Origin: DASUCS01 sp041166745
GTDB lineage: Bacteria > Actinomycetota > Acidimicrobiia > Acidimicrobiales > JACDCH01
Length of the DNA: 64,000 nt
Assembly (NCBI GenBank): GCA_041166745.1
Contig: JBEEGH010000014.1
Location: forward strand, 1 to 64,000
Direction: 5' to 3'
The stretch's first letter is position 1. Every line of letters starts with the position of its first letter. Below are positions 50,416 to 58,649 of the stretch, one piece after another. A program made the translations under genes and the position numbers. The notes under the pieces are model-generated. The model searched no databases. It had not been told where the DNA came from and saw nothing but the letters and a program-made list of their open reading frames with translations.

Positions 50416-50442
50416 GTGGCCGGGAGTTTAGATGCCTGTGCT

Positions 50443-50505
50443 GGTCAGCCGCCGATTCGCTTCGGTCAGCCGCCGATTCGCTTCGGTCAGCCGCCGATTT
50501 GGCTC
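50443..50505 (-). repeat. Three tandem 21-bp units over the moaA stop codon
   Basis: Two identical units (50443-50463, 50464-50484) and a third with changes near one end (50485-50505) cover the last codons of moaA and the bases after it. Read on the minus strand, each unit contains ATC-GGC-GGC-TGA, that is Ile-Gly-Gly-stop, in the moaA frame because 21 is a multiple of three. The terminal Gly-Gly of MoaA is known to be needed for catalysis. Confidence 0.9.
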
Positions 50506-51479
50506 ATGGAGCGACGCGGCCGGATGAACTGCACCTGGTTGACCGAGTGCCCGGCCCACTTGGCGGCGACGCAGCGCTCGACGGCGGCGGCGAGATCGTC
50601 GTCGCTGGCGCCACCTCGCAGCAGCGCCCGAAGGTCGAGCTCATCCAGGGCGAAGAGGCACGAGCGCAACTGACCGTCGGCCGTGAGTCGCACCCGATCA
50701 CACGAATCGCAGAACGCATTTGTGACGCTGGCGATCACACCGAAGTCGCCTCGGCCGTCGGCGTAACGGAAGACCTCGGCCGGCTCGGGGCCGGTGCGGT
50801 CGTGCCCGGCGGCCTCCAGCGGAAAGACGCCACCGATCGTGGCCACGATCTCGTCGCGCGCGACGACCTTGTCGGCGGTCCACTCTCCGGACGCATCGAG
50901 GGGCATGAACTCGATGAACCGAACGCTGACGCCACGTTCGCGTCCAAAGGTCGCGAACTCGACGACTTCGTCGTCGTTCACGCCTCGCACCAACACGGCG
51001 TTGACCTTCACGGGCGCCAGGCCCGCGTCGATCGCGGCGTCGATGCCGTCGATCACCTGGGCGAGACAGTCACGCCGGGTCAGCTCGATCACCCGCTCGC
51101 GCCGCAGCGAGTCGAGCGATACGTTGATTCGTCGCAGTCCCGCAGCGGCGAGGTCGTGGGCGATGAGCCCGAGGCTCGTGCCGTTGGTGGTGAGCGCGAG
51201 ATCGGTGTCGAGCTTCGCCAATCGCTCGACCAGCACCGGGAGATGCGCGCGAACGGTCGGCTCACCGCCCGTCAATCGGATGGACGTGAAGCCGTAGCGC
51301 TCGACGAGCAGACGGGCGATCCGCTCGATCTCCTCGAAGGTGAGGACCTCCTGTCGAGGCAGCCACTTCATGCCCTCCGCCGGCATGCAATACGTACAGC
51401 GCAGGTTGCATCGGTCCGTCACCGAGATGCGCAGGTCGCGGTGGACGCGGCCGAAACCATCAGTCAGTGCCTGCGTCAC
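50487..51479 (-). CDS. moaA: GTP 3',8-cyclase MoaA (radical SAM)
   Basis: The 330-residue product has the radical-SAM cluster motif CNLRCTYC (about 23-30) and the C-terminal second-cluster cysteines (CDSCDRVRLT and the later Cys in LRSCLFA). It ends in the essential Gly-Gly. It turns GTP into 3',8-cyclo-GTP in the first step of molybdenum-cofactor synthesis. GTG 51477-51479 overlaps the moeA stop. An in-frame extension into moeA gives an Arg-rich non-homologous sequence and is rejected. The stop lies in the third unit of a tandem repeat. Confidence 0.95.
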   Translation of the reverse strand: MTQALTDGFGRVHRDLRISVTDRCNLRCTYCMPAEGMKWLPRQEVLTFEEIERIARLLVERYGFTSIRLTGGEPTVRAHLPVLVERLAKLDTDLALTTNGTSLGLIAHDLAAAGLRRINVSLDSLRRERVIELTRRDCLAQVIDGIDAAIDAGLAPVKVNAVLVRGVNDDEVVEFATFGRERGVSVRFIEFMPLDASGEWTADKVVARDEIVATIGGVFPLEAAGHDRTGPEPAEVFRYADGRGDFGVIASVTNAFCDSCDRVRLTADGQLRSCLFALDELDLRALLRGGASDDDLAAAVERCVAAKWAGHSVNQVQFIRPRRSMSQIGG

Positions 51480-52696
51480 GCTGGCCAGGTTAGGGGGATG
51501 ACCTCGACTTCGTCGCCTGCGGACGCGCCGTCGCCGTCGGGCAGCACCGCCAACGCGTTCGCCGCGGCCATCGCCGCCAGCTGGTGCGACCCCTGGCCGC
51601 CGGCCGATCGAACCCGCAACCGACCGTCCTCGACCGTCATGGCGACGCGGGCAAAGTGCACTTTGCCGTCGCGGTGACGGCGGAAATCGTCGGAGGCAAC
51701 CGCGCGAAGACGGGGTCGGTCGAGGTCGTCGTCGGCGTGACCCATCATCTTGCGCAACGCGGGCCGAGCGAGCAGCTCGAACGAGATGATCGACGACACG
51801 GGATTGCCGGGCAGGCCGAAGACCGGCGTGCCCGCGAGCGTTCCGAAGGCGAACGGCTTGGCCGGACGGATGGCGATCTGCATCCACCGCATGTCGTCGG
51901 CGCGTTCGGAGAGCACCGCCTTCACTTCGTCGAAGTCGCCCATGCTCACACCGCCGCTCGTGATCAGCGCGTCGCACGACACCACCGCGTGCTCGATCGC
52001 CTCTGTGATCGCGACGCGGTCGTCGCGAACGAGGCCGAGGTCGACCGGATCGCATCCGGCCTCCGTGAGCATCGGCAGCAGTGTGTGACGGTTGGACTCG
52101 CGGATCTGGCCAGGCTTGAGGGGCGCGCTGCCTTCGACGAGCTCATCGCCGGTCGAGAGCACGCCGACGCGGAGCCGCGGTACCACCGTCACCTCGACGA
52201 CGCCGAGGCTCGCGAGCACACCGAGGTGCGCGGCCGAGAGTCGCGTGCCGACGTCGACGACCAGATCGCCCGGATGGACATCGTCTCCCGCACGCCGGAT
52301 GTGATCGCCGGCTCGAGCAGCGGCATCGATCCGAACACGACGACCGTCGTCGACGGATGCCGTTTGTTCGACGATCACGATCGCGTCGGCGCCCTCCGGC
52401 ATCGCCGCGCCGGTCATGATGCGCGCCGATTGTCCGGGGCCGACCGTGACCGTCGCAGGATCGGCTCCCGCCGCGAGCACGCCGACCACCGAAAGCTCGA
52501 GGGGTGCGCCAGTGGTGTCCGCCGCGCGTACGGCGTAGCCATCCATGGCGGAGTTGTCGAACGGGGGCACCGCCTCGAAGGCGACCACGGGCTCGGCCAG
52601 CACACATCCGTACGCCGCTCCCGTCGAGAGCCGCACCGCCGGCATCGGCTTCACCCGATCGAGGACATGCGCACGCGCCTCCTCGAGCGGAATCAC
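51476..52696 (-). CDS. moeA: MoeA/gephyrin-like molybdopterin molybdotransferase
   Basis: The 406-residue product shows the MoeA domains: an N-terminal half with PFDNSAMDGYAVR and VVDVGTRLSAAHLG, the MoCF-binding domain with GVLSTGDELVE and TSGGVSMGDFDEV, and the C-terminal beta domain. It inserts molybdate into molybdopterin. In corynebacteria a paralogue (Glp) next to galU is a division protein, so this gene might be either; the moaA and moaC neighbours favour cofactor synthesis. GTG 52694-52696 abuts the galU stop. Confidence 0.9.
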   Translation of the reverse strand: MIPLEEARAHVLDRVKPMPAVRLSTGAAYGCVLAEPVVAFEAVPPFDNSAMDGYAVRAADTTGAPLELSVVGVLAAGADPATVTVGPGQSARIMTGAAMPEGADAIVIVEQTASVDDGRRVRIDAAARAGDHIRRAGDDVHPGDLVVDVGTRLSAAHLGVLASLGVVEVTVVPRLRVGVLSTGDELVEGSAPLKPGQIRESNRHTLLPMLTEAGCDPVDLGLVRDDRVAITEAIEHAVVSCDALITSGGVSMGDFDEVKAVLSERADDMRWMQIAIRPAKPFAFGTLAGTPVFGLPGNPVSSIISFELLARPALRKMMGHADDDLDRPRLRAVASDDFRRHRDGKVHFARVAMTVEDGRLRVRSAGGQGSHQLAAMAAANALAVLPDGDGASAGDEVEVIPLTWPA

Positions 52697-53560
52697 TCAG
52701 AGGCCCTTCACGAACGCTTTGAGGAAAGCGCGGAACTCCGGCCCGAGGTCTTCGCGGCGGGAGGCGAGTTCGACCGTGGCCCGCAGGTAGTCGAGCTTTT
52801 TGCCCGTGTCGTAACGGCCTTCCGAGAAGGTGTAGCCGTACACGTTCTGCTCCTCGAGTAAGAGCGCGATCGCATCGGTCAACTGGATCTCGCCACCGAC
52901 ACCGGGCTGCACCTGCGCAAGCGCGTCGAAGATCGCCGGGGAGAACACATACCGACCCATCACCGCCAAGTTCGACGGTGCCTCCGCGGCGGCGGGTTTC
53001 TCGACGATGTCGAGTATGCGGACGATGTTGTCTCCTGCCGGCTCGGCGCGGGCGCAGCCGTAGAGCGAGGGGTTCTCGACCTCCATCAGTGCGATCACGC
53101 TGCTGTCCAGCCGCTCGTACGTCTCGATCATCCCTTCGAGCAGCGGCAGCCGCTCGTCGATGAGGTCGTCACCCAGGAGCACGACGAACGGGTTGTCGCC
53201 GATGTGCTTTCGGCAGATCGACACCGCATGGCCCAGCCCGAGCGGCTCGCCTTGGCGCACGTAGAAGATGTCCGCGAGGTTGGCGAGCGCTCGAACCTCC
53301 TTGAGGGCCTCGAGACGGCCGCGATGCTCGAGCTCGAGCTCGAGCTCGACGTTGCGGTCGAAGTGATCCTCGAGGCTGCGCTTGCTGCGGCCGGTGATGA
53401 TGATGATGTCGTCGATCCCGGCACGGACGGCCTCCTCGACGACGTACTGGATCGCCGGCTTGTCGACGACCGGCATCATCTCCTTCGGCTGCGCTTTGGT
53501 GGCAGGAAGGAAGCGCGTTCCCAAACCCGCGGCCGGGATCACCGCCTTTGTCACCGTCAT
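52697..53560 (-). CDS. galU: UTP-glucose-1-phosphate uridylyltransferase GalU
   Basis: The 287-residue product starts with KAVIPAAGLGTRFLPATKAQPKEMMPVVDKPAIQY, the nucleotidyltransferase signature, and carries FVVLLGDDLI and the GGEIQLTDAI segment of GalU. It makes UDP-glucose for cell-wall and glycan synthesis. The start overlaps the plsY stop (ATGA), and moeA follows without gap, so plsY-galU-moeA-moaA form one coupled transcription unit. Confidence 0.95.
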   Translation of the reverse strand: MTVTKAVIPAAGLGTRFLPATKAQPKEMMPVVDKPAIQYVVEEAVRAGIDDIIIITGRSKRSLEDHFDRNVELELELEHRGRLEALKEVRALANLADIFYVRQGEPLGLGHAVSICRKHIGDNPFVVLLGDDLIDERLPLLEGMIETYERLDSSVIALMEVENPSLYGCARAEPAGDNIVRILDIVEKPAAAEAPSNLAVMGRYVFSPAIFDALAQVQPGVGGEIQLTDAIALLLEEQNVYGYTFSEGRYDTGKKLDYLRATVELASRREDLGPEFRAFLKAFVKGL

Positions 53561-54165
53561 GGATCGCTCGTTTCTTCCCTCGTCAGCGTCGATTCCTCGC
53601 CCCTACGGAGCCGTGCCAGGTTGCCACGGTGACGCAGCACGACGAGAACGGCGACGCCGGCGAGCGTGGCGACCTCCCACGCGGGACGCCCCGCGACCGC
53701 GATCGACACGACCACGACGAGCACCATCGCGACTGAGGCGACCACCGCGGTGCGCGTGACGCGCGCGACCGCAGCCCACACGATCGCAGCTGCAATCGCC
53801 GCCACGGGCTCGAGCACGGCGATCATCCCGACCGCAGTGGCGACGCCCTTGCCGCCACGAAAGCGTCGGGCGATCGGTGCGACGTGGCCGACCACGGCGG
53901 CCGCACCGGCAGCGACGCCCAGACCTCTACCCCCTACGGCCAGGCCAAGCGCTGCCGCGATCGCCCCCTTGCCGACGTCGCCGACAAGGACGAGCACACC
54001 GGCGCGTGCACCGCCGAGCCGAAACGAGTTCGATGCTCCCGGGTTTCCGGAGCCCGCGCCCTGCGGATCGAAGCCAGACCTCCGGCCGACGAGCGCCGCC
54101 GTCGGGAAGCCGCCCAGCGCGTAGGCGCCGACTACCACGAGCGCGGCTACCACCACGCCGGACAC
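53557..54165 (-). CDS. plsY: Acyl-phosphate:glycerol-3-phosphate acyltransferase PlsY
   Basis: The 202-residue membrane protein has five or so helices and the three family motifs: GGFPTAALVGRRSG at the N-terminus, GSGNPGASNSFRLGG, and FRGGKGVATAVG in the middle. It transfers an acyl group from acyl-phosphate to glycerol-3-phosphate, the first step of phospholipid synthesis. It leads the minus-strand operon with galU. It diverges from the FmdB gene across 71 bp. Confidence 0.93.
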   Translation of the reverse strand: MSGVVVAALVVVGAYALGGFPTAALVGRRSGFDPQGAGSGNPGASNSFRLGGARAGVLVLVGDVGKGAIAAALGLAVGGRGLGVAAGAAAVVGHVAPIARRFRGGKGVATAVGMIAVLEPVAAIAAAIVWAAVARVTRTAVVASVAMVLVVVVSIAVAGRPAWEVATLAGVAVLVVLRHRGNLARLRRGEESTLTREETSDP

Positions 54166-54236
54166 TGTACGTACGCACCTCTCCGGGTATCCTCAAGCAC
54201 TCAAACCAGTCGACTGCTAACCGGCCGGAGCCACGA

Positions 54237-54602
54237 ATGCCCACCTACGAGTACCGCTGCAAGGACTGTGGCGAACACCTCGAAGTCGTCCAGGCGTTCA
54301 CCGACGATGCGCTCACCGAATGCCCGGCGTGCGGGGGGCAGTTGCGCAAGGTCTTCGGCAACATCGGGATCACCTTCAAGGGCTCCGGCTTTTACAAGAC
54401 CGACAGCCGCTCGAAGAAGACCGCGGCAAAGACGTCGGACGGCAAATCCGAGACCTCCCCCTCGGAGAAATCCGACTCCTCCGAAAAGTCCGACGCGAAG
54501 TCGTCAGGCAGCAAGTCCGACTCGAAGTCCGACAGCAAGCCGGCCGACGCGAAGAAGGACACCAGCGCCGCGAAGAGCTCGCCTGACACAAAGACGGCAT
54601 GA
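54237..54602 (+). CDS. FmdB family zinc-ribbon protein
   Basis: The 121-residue product starts MPTYEYRCKDCGEH, the FmdB/CxxC_CXXC_SSSS signature, with zinc ligands Cys8, Cys11, Cys29 and Cys32. The conserved GITFKGSGFYKTDSR follows. The last 70 residues are a low-complexity Lys/Ser/Asp tail. ATG 54237 has CCGGAG 6-11 bases upstream. Its role is a putative regulator; the family is widespread in actinomycetes near plsY-galU or mscL genes. Confidence 0.9.
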   Translation: MPTYEYRCKDCGEHLEVVQAFTDDALTECPACGGQLRKVFGNIGITFKGSGFYKTDSRSKKTAAKTSDGKSETSPSEKSDSSEKSDAKSSGSKSDSKSDSKPADAKKDTSAAKSSPDTKTA

Positions 54603-54667
54603 CCAGCGCTCACATAACCTGAGCGCAGCGACCTTCCCCCTCGGTCTCTCATTCGAGGAGGAACGCC

Positions 54668-55318
54668 ATGCGTATTCGCCGCCGCGTCATCGTCCGTCGT
54701 CGCTTGCTGCCACGGCGAGTTCGACATCACCCGGCCGCGCGAGCGGCGGGCGCAATCGTGCTCGCGCTGGTGGTGACGTCGATCATGCAACGGACCGCGG
54801 CCTCTGCAATCGACGCACGACGCCAATGGGGTGAGGAGCGCACGGTCGTGGTGGCGCGTCACCGCATCGCGATGGGTGATGTCATCGAGTCAGATTCGAT
54901 CACGACGCAGTCGTGGCCGGCCGCGCTCGTACCGACGGGCGCGGTCGACAGCCCACCGATCGGACGCACGGTGGTCGCGACGATCGAGCCCGGCGAAGCC
55001 GTGATCGTGACGCGACTTGCGCCCGACGGCCTGAGCGGTGTCGCCGCCCTCGTGCCGCGCGGTTGGAGGGCTTTGGCCATCCCGGTTGGTCCGACGGTAG
55101 TGGCGCTCACGGTGGGCGATCGTGTCGATCTGATCGCGGGCTTCGACGTGGCCGGCGCGAACGCCGACCAAGCGCCGGCGTTCACGATCGCCGAGAACGC
55201 GATCGTCTTGGCGGTCGACGAGCAACGAGTCACGGTGGCGGTCCGCGACCTCGACGCCGAGCGCGTCGCGTTCGCGATCGTGGCCGGCACCGTCGTTCCC
55301 GCGTTGAGAGCCACCTGA
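54668..55318 (+). CDS. Membrane-anchored SAF-domain protein (CpaB-like)
   Basis: The 216-residue product has a very basic N-terminus, one transmembrane helix (about 27-40) and a SAF domain (about 60-120). RHRIAMGDVIESDSITTQSW and GRTVVATIEPGEAVIVTRL are typical of CpaB/FlgA-type pilus or flagellar assembly proteins. GAGGAGG upstream is a strong ribosome-binding site. No pilus genes are in view, and such orphan SAF proteins are common in actinomycetes. Confidence 0.85.
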   Translation: MRIRRRVIVRRRLLPRRVRHHPAARAAGAIVLALVVTSIMQRTAASAIDARRQWGEERTVVVARHRIAMGDVIESDSITTQSWPAALVPTGAVDSPPIGRTVVATIEPGEAVIVTRLAPDGLSGVAALVPRGWRALAIPVGPTVVALTVGDRVDLIAGFDVAGANADQAPAFTIAENAIVLAVDEQRVTVAVRDLDAERVAFAIVAGTVVPALRAT

Positions 55319-55411
55319 TCGGTCCAGCGTGCATTTCGGACGTATCGCCGATTGGGTGCTCTAAGGTCGCTGTCGAACACCACGACTCAGCCGTCTCTTG
55401 GGAGCAGCTCC

Positions 55412-56335
55412 ATGCAAAGGGTTCTTCGCACGCTCGTCGCCGCCATCGTCGGGGTCACGGCCATCCTCGCGATGTCGTCTCCGGCGGTGGCGATCACCGG
55501 CGGCACCGAGGACACCGCCAACACGTACTCGAACGTGGGAATGATCGTCTTCTATCAGCCCGACGGACGGTTTCGTTGCTCGGGCACGCTCATCGCACCA
55601 CGGGTGGTGCTCACGGCTGCGCACTGCACGTTCCAGGACATCGGAAAGGTGATCGTCACCTTCGACCCGGTCATCTCGCGTACCGCGGAAGAGGCCGAGG
55701 TCGACATCCCCCGCGCCGCGGACGACAGCGGTCCGACGGACGCCGTCTCCGCGATCGGCTACGCGCCGGACGACATCGTTGCGCCCAAGTACCAGGGCGA
55801 GCAGCAGTACTTCCTGGGTGTGGCGCGGACGCACCCCGATTACAGCGACTTCACCGACGCGAAGAACTGGAACGACACCGGCGTCATCATCCTCGACACG
55901 GCGCCAGGTTTGCCGACCTCGCCGATCGCGCCTGCGAACTACCTCGACCAGTTCCAACAGCCGAAGCTGAACCACACGAACTTCCTCACGATCGGCTACG
56001 GCACCGAGGTGCGACAGGCCGACTCCGGGCCGCAGAAGCCGACGCCCGAGCGCCAGCCGATCGTGCGCCGCTACACGACCGAGGTCGGCCAGAAGCTCAC
56101 CAGCCAGATCCTTCAGATGAACGGCAACGAACACGACCCTCGCGCCGGCGGAGGCACGTGCTTCGGTGACTCGGGTGGACCGGCGATGATCGGCGGTTAT
56201 GTGGTCGCCGACACGAGCTACGGCTACACGAACAATTGCCGCTACCTCGGCGGCTACCAGCGAATCGACATCCCGGTGGTGCGCAATTGGCTGCTCGACT
56301 GCACGGCCGACCTCGCCTGCCCGTCGAAGAGCTGA
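55412..56335 (+). CDS. Secreted trypsin-like serine protease (S1 family)
   Basis: From ATG 55412 the product has 307 residues. The signal peptide (1-27, AVA cleavage) leads to a chymotrypsin fold with TAAHC (catalytic His71), Asp154 in a WNDTGVIIL context, and GDSGGP (catalytic Ser near 255). The mature N-terminus begins ITGG, as in zymogen-activated proteases, so signal cleavage may leave it active at once. Several Cys can form disulfides. It is probably an extracellular protease. Confidence 0.88.
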   Translation: MQRVLRTLVAAIVGVTAILAMSSPAVAITGGTEDTANTYSNVGMIVFYQPDGRFRCSGTLIAPRVVLTAAHCTFQDIGKVIVTFDPVISRTAEEAEVDIPRAADDSGPTDAVSAIGYAPDDIVAPKYQGEQQYFLGVARTHPDYSDFTDAKNWNDTGVIILDTAPGLPTSPIAPANYLDQFQQPKLNHTNFLTIGYGTEVRQADSGPQKPTPERQPIVRRYTTEVGQKLTSQILQMNGNEHDPRAGGGTCFGDSGGPAMIGGYVVADTSYGYTNNCRYLGGYQRIDIPVVRNWLLDCTADLACPSKS

Positions 56336-56345
56336 CGGCGACGCG

Positions 56346-57212
56346 CTACCTGATGCCGGTCGTGTAGACGACGAGAATGATCGCGCCCGCGGCGACGCGA
56401 TAGATGACGAAGGGCGTGAAGCCACGAGTGCGGATGAGCCGCAGGAGGGCCCACACCGCGACATAGCCGCTGATCCCGGACGCCACGATTCCCCACGCGA
56501 ACGGCGCGGCGAACCCGTGCGGAAAGCCACGCGCGAACTGCTTGCCGAGCTTCAGGGCGACCGCACCGCCGATGATCGGTATGCCCATCAGGAACGACAA
56601 CCGGGCCGCGGCGTCACGGTCGAATCCGAGCTTGCGGCCGACGCTGATCGTGACGCCCGAGCGCGACACGCCGGGTGAGAGGGCGAGGGCCTGCCCCGTC
56701 CCCATGAGGAGTGCATCACGCAGCCGGAAGTCGGTGACGTGACGATCACCGCTCAAGTGGTCCGCCCAGTAGAGGATCAGCCCGAAGGCGATCAGCATGA
56801 TCGCGATCAGCCAGATCTGACCGAGGTGGTCCTCGATCGGCGTCTCGAACAAGGCTCCGGTGACGCCACCGGGAATGCACGACAGCAGCAACAGCCATGC
56901 GAGCCGCCGATCGGCTTCGGGTGTCGGATGATCCGCGGCGAGCGTGCCGCTGGTGACGACGGCCGGCGCTCGGGCGGGGAAGAACGCGGCCCGCACCAGC
57001 GTGATGATGTCGGCACGGAAGTACGCGATGGCCCCGAGGAGCGTGCCGAGGTGGAGCGCGACATCGAAGGTCTTCTCGAGATCGGCGCTGCCGGCGAAGT
57101 CGTGCCAGCCGAACGCCCACGGCGTGAGCAACAGATGGCCGCTCGACGAGATCGGCAGGAACTCCGAGAGGCCTTGAACGATGCCCAGGACGATGGCGTG
57201 CAAGATCGGCAC
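56346..57212 (-). CDS. uppP: Undecaprenyl-diphosphatase UppP (BacA)
   Basis: The 288-residue membrane protein has the BacA signatures: GLSEFLPISSSGHL near residue 14, with catalytic Glu and Ser, and PGVSRSG near 185. It dephosphorylates undecaprenyl pyrophosphate to recycle the cell-wall lipid carrier and gives resistance to bacitracin. It converges on the protease gene with 10 bp between stops. TldE-like lies 20 bp upstream on the same strand. Confidence 0.95.
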   Translation of the reverse strand: MPILHAIVLGIVQGLSEFLPISSSGHLLLTPWAFGWHDFAGSADLEKTFDVALHLGTLLGAIAYFRADIITLVRAAFFPARAPAVVTSGTLAADHPTPEADRRLAWLLLLSCIPGGVTGALFETPIEDHLGQIWLIAIMLIAFGLILYWADHLSGDRHVTDFRLRDALLMGTGQALALSPGVSRSGVTISVGRKLGFDRDAAARLSFLMGIPIIGGAVALKLGKQFARGFPHGFAAPFAWGIVASGISGYVAVWALLRLIRTRGFTPFVIYRVAAGAIILVVYTTGIR

Positions 57213-57232
57213 GCCGACTTCCTACTCGACTG

Positions 57233-58591
57233 CTAGCTCCCCGAGACAGTCACGTCGCCGATGACAAGCGACACACCGGCCGCGGACATCGGCAACCACT
57301 CGATGTCTCCGCCAACGGCGAGCACGTCGTGAAGGATGCGCTGCAACGTGGACGCGATCGTGAATTCACGAAGCGGAGCTCCGACCGCGCCGCCGGCGAT
57401 CCGCAACCCTTCAGCCCCCGTCGAGAAGTCGCCCGAGACGGGGTTGACGCCGGAGTGCAGCCCTGAGACCGACTGGACGAGGATGCCTTCGCCAACGTCG
57501 GCGACCAACTCGGCTTGCGACTTCGTGCCAGGCAGCAGCGACACCGCTCGAGCCCCCGCACTCGGCGTGGACTTGAAGCCCCGCACGGCCGAGCCCGTCG
57601 AGACGGTGCCCAACCGACGCGCCGTGTACGAGTTGTGCAAGAAGCCTTTCAACACGCCCCCTTCGATCAGGGGATTTCGCCTCGTCGCCAGACCCTCGCC
57701 GTCGGTCTGCGTGGCCGTGAAGGCTTCCGGGTTGGTCGGGTCGTCGACCAACGTCAAGAGGCCATTGCCGATTTCGTCGCCGACGCGATCGGCGAACGGG
57801 GACCGACCCTTGAGCACGGCTTCGCCCGACAAGGTGCCGCCGATGATGGCAAGCAGCTGCGCGGTGACCCACGGATCGAGAATCACCGTGAGCCGCTGGC
57901 TCGGAGGCTTCGTCGCGCCGAGCATGCGAGTGGCTCGCTCGGCGGCATCCGCGGCCGCTTTGTCGAGATCGAGGTCGCCGGGTTCGCGTCCGACGGAGAA
58001 ACCGAAACCCGTCTGGGTCTCGTCGCCCTCGGCCGCAAGTACCGACGCCATGACGTACGCGGCCGTCTCGCGGGCCGCAGTACGGATGCCGGTCGTGGTG
58101 ACGACCGCACCTTCGGCGATCGAGTCGACATAGTCGGCAGACTCCACACCGGAGATGCGGGGATCAGCGGCGCGCGCCGCGCGCTCGAGCGCGATCGCCA
58201 GCTCCACCTTGGAGTCGGTCGGAAAGTCGGCCAGCGATTCGCGGTACAAGTCGAGGTCAGGAACAGGAACGCCATCGGGGCTCGCCAGACCGACGAACTC
58301 GTCGGGGGTTCCGAACCCGGCGTTGTCGCGGGCCTCCTCGAGCGTCTCGCTCAGGACGTCGTCGTCGAGCGAGCCGGCGTACGCGAACCCCACTCGTTGA
58401 TCGCGCACGACTCGGATCCCCACGCCTTGCGTCTGGGCGGACGAGAGCTGCTCGACCGCGCCCTCGTACGCACGGATCTCCGTGTCGCTCGACCGCACGA
58501 CCACGGCCTCCACCTGCTCACCGTCTTTCGCCCGCCCGACGATGCGATCGCCGATCGCGAGAAGGTCGTCGACGTCGAGCCCGCCACTCAT
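57233..58591 (-). CDS. TldD/PmbA family protein, TldE-like subunit
   Basis: The 452-residue product has the TldE/PmbA fold, with an N-terminal domain (QTQGVGIRVV near 70) and a beta-barrel C-terminal domain with RNPLIEGGVLKGFLHNSYTARR and GLHSGVNPVSGDFSTGAEG. The metal-binding HExxxH of the catalytic partner is absent, as expected for TldE. TldD/TldE is a heterodimeric peptidase that degrades unfolded peptides and matures some peptide antibiotics. The partner gene lies 58 bp upstream. Confidence 0.92.
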   Translation of the reverse strand: MSGGLDVDDLLAIGDRIVGRAKDGEQVEAVVVRSSDTEIRAYEGAVEQLSSAQTQGVGIRVVRDQRVGFAYAGSLDDDVLSETLEEARDNAGFGTPDEFVGLASPDGVPVPDLDLYRESLADFPTDSKVELAIALERAARAADPRISGVESADYVDSIAEGAVVTTTGIRTAARETAAYVMASVLAAEGDETQTGFGFSVGREPGDLDLDKAAADAAERATRMLGATKPPSQRLTVILDPWVTAQLLAIIGGTLSGEAVLKGRSPFADRVGDEIGNGLLTLVDDPTNPEAFTATQTDGEGLATRRNPLIEGGVLKGFLHNSYTARRLGTVSTGSAVRGFKSTPSAGARAVSLLPGTKSQAELVADVGEGILVQSVSGLHSGVNPVSGDFSTGAEGLRIAGGAVGAPLREFTIASTLQRILHDVLAVGGDIEWLPMSAAGVSLVIGDVTVSGS

Positions 58592-58649
58592 CCCGTTCTC
58601 CCCGTTTGAACCGGAGGTTTTCTCCGGTTACGACCGCACAAACGGATGG

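Noticed and set aside
50443..50505. CRISPR-like repeats
   Set aside because: The 21-bp units are directly adjacent without spacers.
51480..52055. N-terminal extension of MoaA into moeA
   Set aside because: The sequence is Arg-rich and antifamily in character; the GTG at 51477-51479 with a GTGA overlap gives a normal-length MoaA.
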